64,000 nt of DNA from Cordylochernes scorpioides (lineage: Eukaryota; Arthropoda; Arachnida; Pseudoscorpiones; Chernetidae), in contig CP092882.1 in NCBI GenBank assembly GCA_030710605.1, positions 14,141,677 through 14,205,676 on the forward strand, read 5' to 3'. The position numbers and the translations under genes are program-made. Every line of letters starts with the position of its first letter. The first letter of the stretch is position 1. The notes beneath the pieces were generated by a model. It was not told the DNA's origin and searched no databases. It saw only the letters and a program-made list of their open reading frames with translations. This document shows positions 40,613 through 49,522 of the stretch, piece by piece.

Positions 40613-42575
40613 ACACTCATGGACAAAACTTAAGGAAGTTGTGCCTTTTAGCATGTATATCGGGATTCAGACAATAACTCTGAAAGATACACTCATGGAC
40701 AAAACTTAAGGAAGTTGTACCTTTTAGCATGTATATCGGGATTCAGACAATAACTCTGAAAGATACACTCATGGACAAAACTTAAGGAAGTTGTACCTTT
40801 TAGCATGTATATCGGGATTCAGACAATAACTCTGAAAGATACACTCATGGACAAAACTTAAGGAAGTTGTACCTTTTAGCATGTATATCGGGATTCAGAC
40901 AATAACTCTGAAAGATACACTCATGGACAAAACTTAAGGAAGTTGTACCTTTTAGCATGTATATCGGGATTCAGACAATAACTCTGAAAGATACACTCAT
41001 GGACAAAACTTAAGGAAGTTGTACCTTTTAGCATGTATATCGGGATTCAGACAATAACTCTGAAAGATACACTCATGGACAAAACTTAAGGAAGTTGTAC
41101 CTTTTAGCATGTATATCGGGATTCAGACAATAACTCTGAAAGATACACTCATGGACAAAACTTAAGGAAGTTGTACCTTTTAGCATGTATATCGGGATTC
41201 AGACAATAACTCTGAAAGATACACTCATGGACAAAACTTAAGGAAGTTGTACCTTTTAGCATGTATATCGGGATTCAGACAATAACTCTGAAAGATACAC
41301 TCATGGACAAAACTTAAGGAAGTTGTACCTTTTAGCATGTATATCGGGATTCAGACAATAACTCTGAAAGATACACTCATGGACAAAACTTAAGGAAGTT
41401 GTACCTTTTAGCATGTATATCGGGATTCAGACAATAACTCTGAAAGATACACTCATGGACAAAACTTAAGGAAGTTGTACCTTTTAGCATGTATATCGGG
41501 ATTCAGACAATAACTCTGAAAGATACACTCATGGACAAAACTTAAGGAAGTTGTACCTTTTAGCATGTATATCGGGATTCAGACAATAACTCTGAAAGAT
41601 ACACTCATGGACAAAACTTAAGGAAGTTGTACCTTTTAGCATGTATATCGGGATTCAGACAATAACTCTGAAAGATACACTCATGGACAAAACTTAAGGA
41701 AGTTGTACCTTTTAGCATGTATATCGGGATTCAGACAATAACTCTGAAAGATACACTCATGGACAAAACTTAAGGAAGTTGTACCTTTTAGAATGTATAT
41801 CGGGATTCAGACAATAACTCTGAAAGATACACTCATGGACAAAACTTAAGGAAGTTGTACCTTTTAGCATGTATATCGGGATTCAGACAATAACTCTGAA
41901 AGATACACTCATGGACAAAACTTAAGGAAGTTGTACCTTTTAGCATGTATATCGGGATTCAGACAATAACTCTGAAAGATACACTCATGGACAAAACTTA
42001 AGGAAGTTGTACCTTTTAGCATGTATATCGGGATTCAGACAATAACTCTGAAAGATACACTCATGGACAAAACTTAAGGAAGTTGTACCTTTTAGCATGT
42101 ATATCGGGATTCAGACAATAACTCTGAAAGATACACTCATGGACAAAACTTAAGGAAGTTGTACCTTTTAGCATGTATATCGGGATTCAGACAATAACTC
42201 TGAAAGATACACTCATGGACAAAACTTAAGGAAGTTGTACCTTTTAGCATGTATATCGGGATTCAGACAATAACTCTGAAAGATACACTCATGGACAAAA
42301 CTTAAGGAAGTTGTACCTTTTAGCATGTATATCGGGATTCAGACAATAACTCTGAAAGATACACTCATGGACAAAACTTAAGGAAGTTGTACCTTTTATC
42401 ATGTATATCGGGATTAAGACAATAACTCTGTAAGATATTACAGTGACCTTTATTGAAGACATACGAGATAACCAAGTGCTAACAAAATTGCCACTGTGTC
42501 CAAAAAAAAAAAAAACAGACGACCGGAGACATTAAAGACCTACCACTTCCTTAAATTTAGTCCATGAGTTTATAT
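40613..42575. repeat. 76-bp satellite, about 24 copies, grown from MITE N
   Basis: The unit is the left 76 bp of MITE N (ACACTCATGGACAAAACTTA .. AATAACTCTGAAAGAT). Copies start at 40613 and then every 76 bp to 42361. The last copy continues into the rest of the MITE, ending with the right TIR near 42570. Units are almost identical (one change near 41791, two in the last copy). Confidence 0.93.
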
Positions 42576-43132
42576 ATATAATAACAGCATAAGGGAATTA
42601 ACGATCACTTTAACCACACACAACAACCTGTATTTGTGTTTTTAGAGAAATCCCTATACAGTATTAGACGCCATAGGTTATATCACAGAAAATACGTTTA
42701 CTTGAGGGCGAAATGATATTCCATCATGGCCGACCACCATATAAAATATAGCATTTTATGATAATGATGAATAACACTAGCGCAATTTAATATCATTTTA
42801 CATATTTCCGAAAAATCTCATTTATAATGATAGATAGCTATATAAAAAAAAGAAACTCATTGTGAGAAAATATTTGTAGTTTTTTAAACGCTTTTCACAA
42901 AATTTCATCTTGAATAAAAATATATATTTCCTATTAATTCTAAGATATACATCGATTCGCCCCTTCTAATCAGTTATATGGATTGATAAGATACACTTTC
43001 TATGTTCTACATTATCCAATAGAGTTCATTTTTAATAATAATAATTTTTAAATTTATAAAATTTTGTAAATATATCTATGATTTTCTCTCTTGGTTAAAA
43101 AAAACCCTTAATTGCCAAACTATGTATATATA

Positions 43133-44527
43133 CCCTATAACAAAAAAATCGACGCACCAAGAAGCAGTTGTCCGATTTATATGAAAATACGCATACAAAG
43201 AGGTTTCGACCAAACATGCAAATGAGTGAAATTTGGTGGCCGAATTATGCAAAGCAAGAGCTCCAGCGCATCTGAACTGCGCATCCAGCACGAGCATTCT
43301 ATACTCAATATTCGGCGCGGCACGAGCTGATTTTCAGAATTTCCGTTTAATATTTTAGCAGTACGCCTATTTCTACTATATCAATGCCTCGCCGAAAGAT
43401 TCGTGCTCATTACGAACATATGCCAGAGTTTGAAAATTGGTCGTGCCATTGGATTGAAAGAGGCTGGTTGGTCTAATCGACTAATCGCGCGACATCTGTG
43501 TCGAAGTGATGCCGCTATTAGACGATGTTGGTAAAAGTGGGTCAACAACGGAAGTATGCAACGTCAGAACGGCAGCGGTTGACCAAGGGCAACAACAGAA
43601 CGGGAGGACAGAGCAATTGTCAGAATGGCTGTCGCAGCACCGGAATCTAAATATCTACCATCCAACGTGTGACCGGCACACAAGTATACAAAATGACCAT
43701 CAACAGGCGACTGAGAGAGCGGAATCTAAGAGCTCGCCGACCGTTACGATGCCTACCCCTCACACCCGTGCACCGACAAGTCCGACTACAATGGTGTCGG
43801 GAGCGATCAACTTGGAACTGCGCTGCCTAGGGACGTACGTTTCTTACTGTGTCCTGACGACCGTCGCAAACGTGTCTGGAGACGTCCTGGGCAGCGTGTG
43901 GATCCTGGCCTCACTGTCGAACACCACACAGGTCCACAACAGGGCGTTATGGTCTGGAGTGCCATTTCATTTGATAGCAGAACCCCATTCATTCCTGGCA
44001 CCCTGACAGCACAACGGTACGTAGTTGACATTCTACGGCCTGTTTTGTTGCCGTTCCTCTCACATCACCCCGGGCTTACTTTTCAACAAGGTAATGCCCG
44101 TCCACACACGGCACGTGTTACTAGGGATTGTCTTCAATCTTGCCGAACTCTTCCGTGGCCAGCAAGGTCGCCTGATCTCTCGCCCATAGAGCACATCTGG
44201 GACGTGATGGGAAGGCGATTGCAACCATCCCGGAATGTTGACTATTTAGCCCGACAGTTGGAGACAATTTGGCAAGAAATCCCGCAGCACACCATCCGGA
44301 ATCTTTATCAGTCCATGACACGCTGGGTGGCAGCCTACATCCAGGCCAGTGGGGGTCCAACGACATATTGACATTCTCAATTTGTGACTATCAAACTCTG
44401 AAATAAAACAATTAATTGTTCTGAAATTTTAATAGTTTTTTCCCCTATACATGCTCTTTACATACACCAATTTTTGTCCTAATCTGACAACTCCTTCTTG
44501 GTGCTTCGATATTTTTGTTATACAGTG
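43133..44527 (+). mobile_element. Tc1-like element, about 1.4 kb, degenerate
   Basis: Inverted ends (TATAACAAAAAAATCGACGC at the left; the inverse of GCTTCGATATTTTTGTTATA at the right, continuing into AAGAAGnAGTTGTC) at TA sites, with a broken transposase frame between. Confidence 0.85.
43384..44371 (+). pseudogene. Tc1-like transposase pseudogene
   Basis: DDE transposase of the Tc1 group. It begins MPRRKIRAHYEHM; an early frameshift precedes a recognisable helix-turn-helix (IGLKEAGWSNRLIARHL). Several stops follow to about 43700. The first catalytic Asp region is damaged by a small deletion. The C-terminal 157 codons (43898-44371) are open: GVMVWSAISF, QQGNARPHT, WPARSPDLSPIEHIWD, and end GGPTTY. 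The second catalytic residue is Gly where the family has Asp (QQDNARPH), while the final Glu is kept. Non-functional. Confidence 0.88.
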
Positions 44528-44559
44528 TATATATTTGTATTTATTTCATTAGTTGGTTG

Positions 44560-44728
44560 TAAATTCAAGCATGCTTTTAATGTCCTTTCTTTTTTATTCT
44601 TTAAACTCTACTTAAACCATGTAAATATCCAATTGTTTATGTAATATAGTATCTGAATTTAGTGTTGTTTCTTGACGCAAGCATCCCTTGTGGGGGATAT
44701 AGAGTCTGATTTAATAATAAATAAATAA
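44560..44728 (+). repeat. Retroposon 3' end with (AATA)n tail
   Basis: GACGCAAGCATCCCTTGTG is shared, inverted, with 30735-30755; it ends in AATAATAAATAAATAAA. Confidence 0.5.
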
Positions 44729-45117
44729 ACAGAGTTCATTTAAATCGTTTTTTTCTGTATTTCTCTGAACAGATGTTCCACACAAGGTGGAGAACAAATT
44801 AAGTTCTGTCACTTTTTCCTCAACCTAATTAATCCAGAAAATATCTCGATAATTGAGTGGTCCAATTACATTTAATTCCAATTATCTCTGTGCAGAGCTT
44901 ATGATTAATTGGAATGTTCTACTCTGGAAACATCGAGATTCGTACCACTACTTAAAATACGATAATTCAAAAATATATTTTTAATGGCATTCTAACAATC
45001 AAAATATATTTTAAAAAAATCAAAGATAATACTACACTTAAATCAACCTTTTGTGAAATAAACTCTGAGGGAAAAATGACCAAAAACTATAACAAGACTT
45101 AGAACAAAACACTATAA

Positions 45118-45360
45118 AGGAATGTCAATACATCCAGATGACACAAGAACCTACAGGACATGCAACAATTGTTCTGGTGTGGAACTAACACCTATCCACA
45201 TATTCTCATGTCCAGCAATGGCCGCAGCCTTGCAGAAAATTGACATAGATCCAGAGCAGCAGCTTTACACACTCAAGATAGTGGTCATTGCTGCTGCTGT
45301 GATAGAGATGCATGGAGACATCTGAGGCTCTTCATTGGACACGAAAACAACAACAAATCA
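45118..45360 (+). pseudogene. Non-LTR retrotransposon 3' end (5'-truncated)
   Basis: A 67-codon open end encodes TRTYRTCNNCSGVELTPIHI and FSCPAMAAAL, the Cys/His cluster found C-terminal to the RNase H region of several LINE clades. It then runs IDPEQQLYT..EMHGDI and stops, with an (ACAAC)n tail. It is the single-copy source type of the satellite at 28884-29700. Confidence 0.65.
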
Positions 45361-45440
45361 ACCTTTAGTTGATTTCTGTTCCACTAGATGGTGCTCTGCT
45401 ATCTAAAAGAACGCCCATTTTAGTGGTCTGGATATGTCTA
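45355..45440 (+). repeat. Family D fragment
   Basis: TAGTTGATTTCTGTTCCACT, AGATGGTGCTCTGC and GGTCTGGATATG modules only. Confidence 0.5.
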
Positions 45441-45464
45441 ATTTATTATTATATTGTAATGTAG

Positions 45465-45782
45465 AAAATTAGGAAAGACAAACTTCAGGATCGCCAAGAA
45501 GACCTCGAAGCCTTGATTGCTGTGATCTACATTTTCCAAGATTGGCTCCAGGATTCCATCGCCGTGTCAAAGCCAAGACTTCCCTACAAGAAGACGATGT
45601 CCTTATTGACGATACGACGAGAAAGCCGATCTTCACGCCGTAAGAGAAAGGATGCGAAGCTACTAGAGACAGAGTTCCAAGACTCCAAGGAATTCCTTGG
45701 CAGAAGCATGTCAGATCCATGTCAGTATCTACAATATATACAAGCTTTGGGTCACAGCTCCAATAGAGAAGAAGCTATGTAG
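45465..45782 (+). CDS. Candidate terminal exon of an unrecognised gene
   Basis: After a ttgtaatgtag acceptor an open frame of 105 codons ends at TAG 45780-45782. It starts IRKDKLQDRQEDLEALIAV, has one amphipathic segment (VIYIFQDWLQDSIAV), then a very basic Ser-rich stretch (RRESRSSRRKRKDAKL) and ends SLGHSS-like to NREEAM. It could be the cytosolic tail of a longer protein. It sits just downstream of a LINE fragment, so a mobile origin is possible. No family recognised. Confidence 0.4.
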   Translation, partial: KIRKDKLQDRQEDLEALIAVIYIFQDWLQDSIAVSKPRLPYKKTMSLLTIRRESRSSRRKRKDAKLLETEFQDSKEFLGRSMSDPCQYLQYIQALGHSSNREEAM

Positions 45783-46059
45783 CAAAGTATTTATTATTTT
45801 ATGTACAGATTATTAATTTTGATTATATTTTATTATACTCTGCGGAAACTTCTATCATATTGCTTGTTATGTATTTTTATCAATTTTAATGGGTGCTTGT
45901 GCCTTATATAAATTTCTGTGTTATCCTGAAGTTTGTCTTTCTTAATTTGTGCTTCACTTCCATCAATAATTGACAATATGACCCAGAATAAGTATATTGC
46001 TACGGCGTTTTATGGTTTCCACAAGTCCATATCTCAGAAGAAGGCCAAGTGACACTCAC

Positions 46060-46255
46060 TCCTCACTTTCTTACTGCTACTCTTTTTGTGTTGTTTTCTT
46101 GCTTCCCTCTTTCTCTTTCTTGTTTTTTTTTCTTTTTCTTCTGTCTATATCGTTGTTTCCTTTGTCTCACTGCTTTGTTCTTATGCATACCTCTGGTGAA
46201 TCCTGTATAGGGTCAGTCTCCCTAAATAAAAGCTTTTTGTTGTTGTCTTTCCTAA
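46060..46255 (+). repeat. Retroposon M 3' end with (GTT)n tail
   Basis: CTGGTGAATCCTGTATAGGG, AAATAAAAGC and TTGTTGTTG; an inverted partner is at 46563-46745 and a fragment at 56870-56935. Confidence 0.65.
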
Positions 46256-46480
46256 TTTTCTATATGACAATATTTTAAACACTCCAAATCGCGGGAGGAT
46301 GATATTCATGTACCTAAAGTGGCACCTCTTCTCTTTTGGTAAATGTATACCATCCTACCGTAACTTATATGTTGTATTCTAGCCTACAACAGCCCTGTCA
46401 CTTTACCAGCTGTTCAACCTGTTTGGTAAATTCGACCGATTTCATAATTCCCTTCGTAGGATGTTATGAAATTGAAGCCG

Positions 46481-46527
46481 CCCCTGTACTGATGAGGGAC
46501 AAAGCCTGAAACCATGGTATACAGGTT
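46481..46527 (+). ncRNA. Hammerhead ribozyme, type I (family H)
   Basis: CCTGTA, CTGATGA (46489-46495), stem II GGG/CCT with one G-T pair, GAAA, stem III ACC-AT-GGT, GTA triplet, predicted cut at 46519/46520, then TACAGG, which pairs perfectly with CCTGTA. Interrupted downstream by retroposon M. Confidence 0.82.
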
Positions 46528-46562
46528 GTTGGCTTTTTGTCTGAATTTGCCAAAACTGGTCT

Positions 46563-46745
46563 TGTGGCCCATTCTTTACCAACAACAACAACAAAAAGCC
46601 TTTATTTAGGGTCACTGACCCTATACAGGATTCACCAGAGGTATGCATAAGAATAAAGCAGTGAGACAAAGGAAATAACGATATAGACAGAAGAAAAAGA
46701 AAAAAAAAAAAAACAAGAAAGAGAAAGAGGGAAGCAAGAAAAACA
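46563..46745 (-). repeat. Retroposon M 3' end, inverted, inside family H
   Basis: Starts with (CAA)n and AAAGCCTTTATTTAGGG. It is flanked by CCCATTCTTTACCA (46549 and 46746 regions), a target duplication of about 14 bp. Confidence 0.7.
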
Positions 46746-46804
46746 ACCCATTCTTTACCATCATTAGTAAATATTTTACTAGGATAATGTACATAACGTA
46801 TGAT

Positions 46805-47231
46805 TCTATATACAGTTACGAGCGTCATGCGTTCTTAATTCTTCAGTTTTCATCTCTGTCACCGTTTGCTTTTTTTTTTGGAATGGCGCTCTCCTATTGG
46901 TTGGCTACGATCACGCCACCTTTGCCCCCCCCCCCCCCAATCATGTCCCCCCCACTCGCTTTTTGGTTTTGTAACTATTGTGTTGGAGCGGGTCGCACCT
47001 TAAATAAATGCATATATTAGTTAATAACTAAATGGAATCCTCTCTTTCTTTTTCCCAGTAAGAGACGCCTACGGAAGCCAACAGTACATAGATAGATAAA
47101 GCACATAGGCTATAGTTATTAACTAATATATGCATTTATTTAAGGCGCCAATTTATAATTGTAACAAATAGTATTTGAATCAAAACATTCAATCGGGTAA
47201 AACACGGTCGTTGCCCGGGTCATTCGGCTAG
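46805..47231 (+). mobile_element. Short Helitron-like element, copy 2
   Basis: Same ends as 26479-26799. It carries an extra inverted duplication of AAATAAATGCATATATTAG at 47008-47155. Confidence 0.7.
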
Positions 47232-47404
47232 TGTATAATAAAAGGGAGAGATGCCTCTCTAGAACATGAATATCATCCTCCCGTAACTTTATGTTGTATT
47301 CTTGCCTAAGAACCGGCTCTGTGACTTTACCAGCTCAAACATTTTAAAGGAAAATTCGACTGATTCCATAACTTCTCTTGTAGGATGTTATTGAATCAAA
47401 GCCG

Positions 47405-47450
47405 TCCCTGTACTGATAAGGGCCAAATCCCGAAATCCTGGTATACAGGT
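47405..47450 (+). ncRNA. Family H hammerhead relic
   Basis: CCTGTA and TACAGG still pair, but the core reads CTGATAA and stem III has changed; predicted inactive. Confidence 0.55.
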
Positions 47451-47654
47451 TGTTGGAATTTTGTCTGAATTTGCCTAAAACTGGTGCTGTGGCTCATTCC
47501 ATATCTCACCACTAGATTAGTTTTTTACTAGATTTATAAACATATTGCATTATTATGATGTGTAATTAAAGGGAGAGGTGCCTTTTTCTTTAAGTGCAGA
47601 GCTATATAACTTTTTCTTGAAAATAAAGATACTTCGAACAAGTAAATCTTTTTA

Positions 47655-47700
47655 TTACCTTGACGTTTCGACAAAAATCTTTTGTCCTCGTCAGGAGCAA
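47655..47700 (-). ncRNA. Hammerhead-like motif (family F, left arm)
   Basis: CTGACGA, stem II GACAAAA/TTTTTGTC, GAAA, ACGTC. Stem I is poorly paired here. Confidence 0.45.
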
Positions 47701-47754
47701 ACAAAAATTAAACATTTAGCATGGCGTTAAAAATCTTTAAGCTAAATGTTTAAT

Positions 47755-47800
47755 TTTTGTTTGCTTCTGACGAGGACAAAATATTTTTGTCGAAACGTCG
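47755..47800 (+). ncRNA. Hammerhead-like motif (family F, right arm)
   Basis: CTGACGA (47767-47773), stem II GACAAAA/TTTTGTC with one extra G, GAAA (47792), ACGTC with predicted cut at 47799/47800; stem I CTT/GAG is only three pairs. Confidence 0.5.
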
Positions 47801-47914
47801 AGATAATAAAAGATTTACTGGCCGAAGTATCTTTATTTTCAAGAAATATAAATGCCACCGGCCAGGCAGCCTCAATATTTACGAGATCTATAAATGTATG
47901 GTTTGCTTGCTTTA

Positions 47915-48077
47915 AACCAGGACACCTCTCTATAAAGGACAGTTGACATTGCCAAAATGATCTTTCTTTTTTACTATTTATCTGTTCTGTCTGGTAAGAA
48001 GGACACCTATCTCTATAAAGTACACTTTGTCTCTGCAACTAGGTGTTGGGTTTTAGAGAGAGGCAGTTCTACTGTAT
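47915..48077. repeat. MITE family A, right part
   Basis: ACACCTCTCTATAAAGGACA to GAGGCAGTTCTACTGTA; abuts family F. Confidence 0.65.
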
Positions 48078-48164
48078 TACAAAAACAAAACAAAAACCAA
48101 TTATAATATGATACATTAGCATGCCATCTGTTATGATAATACGAAACTATTATAGACGCTTATG

Positions 48165-48300
48165 ATTCTTTTAAAAATTAAACAATTTCTACTGCCCTTA
48201 CTGCAATGATAAAATAATGGGAGTGCCTGGCTCATCAGTAGTGAACCCTCCCAGCGTTCCGCCAGTTTAATCTACCATACTGCTGTTATATTGCATTTTT
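48165..48300 (+). repeat. Family I copy
   Basis: TTTCTACTGCCCTTACTGCA, CTGGCTCATCAGTAGTGAAC and AATCTACCATAC blocks. Confidence 0.65.
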
Positions 48301-48309
48301 CTGTTTTCC

Positions 48310-48920
48310 TTTTATATCGACACTGACGCAGACCTCTTAGAAATGATATTTTGAATTAAATATATGAACATAAGCTTTGAGGACAGTAGAAATACAAACA
48401 ATTATAAATATATAATATATGCTTTAAAAACAATTATATATATTTGAAAACAAACATATCACACGATAGTATTTTCCAAAAAAAAGGTAAGATAAAATCC
48501 CTAACAAACATCAATTTTCTATTCACACTAAAACTCTTAAGAATTTTTTAGGATATTTTAAAAAATATTTTTCTATTACCTTTTGAAATGTAAATTCTAA
48601 TATTTTTTATATCGAGGAGGAGATTTTCCTGTTAAGAGTTTGCGGGGGAAAAGATCTAAATAAATATTTAAAATAGAGAGAGAGAGATAAGAGTTGTGAT
48701 TTATACAAACTAGATTATTTTATTCGAATAATATTTTATTTGATAATAAAACAGATTGTGGGATTTATTTCTATATATATATAATGTAAAACGACATTTT
48801 AAAACTATCCCGCATGTGTTTTTTTTCAACGAAAAATTAAAATTCATTTCAAGGAGAAATAACAATTATTTCTAACCTTTGGGATGAGGTATGAAAGGGT
48901 GAATTGTGAAGAGTAATGAT
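48310..48920. other. AT-rich sequence with no recognised feature
   Basis: Poly-A/T tracts and a short (GA)n run; no gene seen. Confidence 0.4.
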
Positions 48921-48938
48921 AAACGGAAAAATAAAAGT

Positions 48939-49011
48939 GTCCAGGGATGGGAATCGAACCCACAGTGTTCCGCTTACCGGGCAGATGCCATGTCCACTAG
49001 GCTACCCTGGA
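48939..49011 (-). tRNA. tRNA-like gene, nominal anticodon GGT, in a palindrome
   Basis: A 73-nt cloverleaf with canonical numbering: acceptor TCCAGGG/CCCTGGA, D stem GCC/GGC, anticodon stem TCTGC/GCGGA, loop CCGGTAA, 5-nt variable loop, T arm GTGGG-TTCGATT-CCCAT. B box GGTTCGATTCC is perfect, and CTTTTATTTTT follows as a pol III terminator. Oddities: C33 replaces the usual U33, and GGT (Thr) is not a normal eukaryotic anticodon. The body resembles tRNA-Arg more than tRNA-Thr. Perfect 12-bp inverted repeats (AACGGAAAAATA, 48922-48933 and 49014-49025) flank it. A tRNA-derived mobile or pseudogene copy is likely. Confidence 0.6.
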
Positions 49012-49179
49012 CATATTTTTCCGTTCGTAAATAATACATAAAGTAATTTATAATACAATATAATATAATGCGTCTTGTAATTGTAAAACGACATTTGAAA
49101 AGTATAGTGTATAGATGGAAAATTTGCCGAGAGGAAATTGATCCATAGAAGCATAGGGCGCCTCTCCCGTCAAAATAAA

Positions 49180-49300
49180 CGTCAAAACTACACGCCATCT
49201 ATTGACCGTCGCCGCAACTAGCAGCCTCAGGTCGGTGACAAAACCAACAACACCAGCTTTGGCAAACTAAGAAGCGTCCACCTAGAGACCATGGTTCTAT
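49180..49300 (-). repeat. Family H' fragment, truncated at the ribozyme
   Basis: Keeps ACCATGGTCTCTAGGTGG (stem III, cleavage site and 3' strand of stem I) and the downstream body, but lacks CTGACGA and stem II. Confidence 0.6.
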
Positions 49301-49338
49301 ATATAGTGTGTAGAATTTCGATTTAAGATCAATATAGG

Positions 49339-49462
49339 TGTTTTAATGTCCATTTATACAGAGAGCCAAACAACAACTGACTCACCCGTGCAGCCAAGGT
49401 CACGCTCCGCTGCGTCACGTGGGAAAACATAGGTACATGTTTTCTTACTTGTTCACAGCACA
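49339..49462 (-). repeat. 3' LTR of the intact gypsy element
   Basis: 124 bp. Contains GTTTTCCCACGTGACGCAGC-type GC-rich sequence with a CACGTG E box; one mismatch to the other LTR. Confidence 0.93.
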
Positions 49463-49522
49463 TCCCCCTTTTTAAGACTTGAAATATATATATACATTAC
49501 AAACTTTAAATGCATAATATAA

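Larger units (their letters stand above)
47600..47850. repeat. Fold-back family F with two hammerhead-like arms
   Basis: Long inverted arms (AATAAAGATACTTCG .. / .. CGAAGTATCTTTATT) joined at about 47728. Cores: minus strand at 47655-47700 and plus strand at 47755-47800. Confidence 0.7.

Noticed and set aside
40613-42575. Regular 76-bp array as a CRISPR array
   Set aside because: No variable spacers: the whole unit repeats, in a eukaryotic context, and it derives from a MITE.
44640-44730. Short AT-rich hairpins as riboswitch or terminator
   Set aside because: Animal genome context; the segment is a retroposon 3' end with an AATA tail.
48939-49011. Functional tRNA-Thr(GGT)
   Set aside because: C33, an anticodon not used in eukaryotic nuclear genomes, and a tRNA-Arg-like body argue against a working tRNA-Thr; called tRNA-like only.
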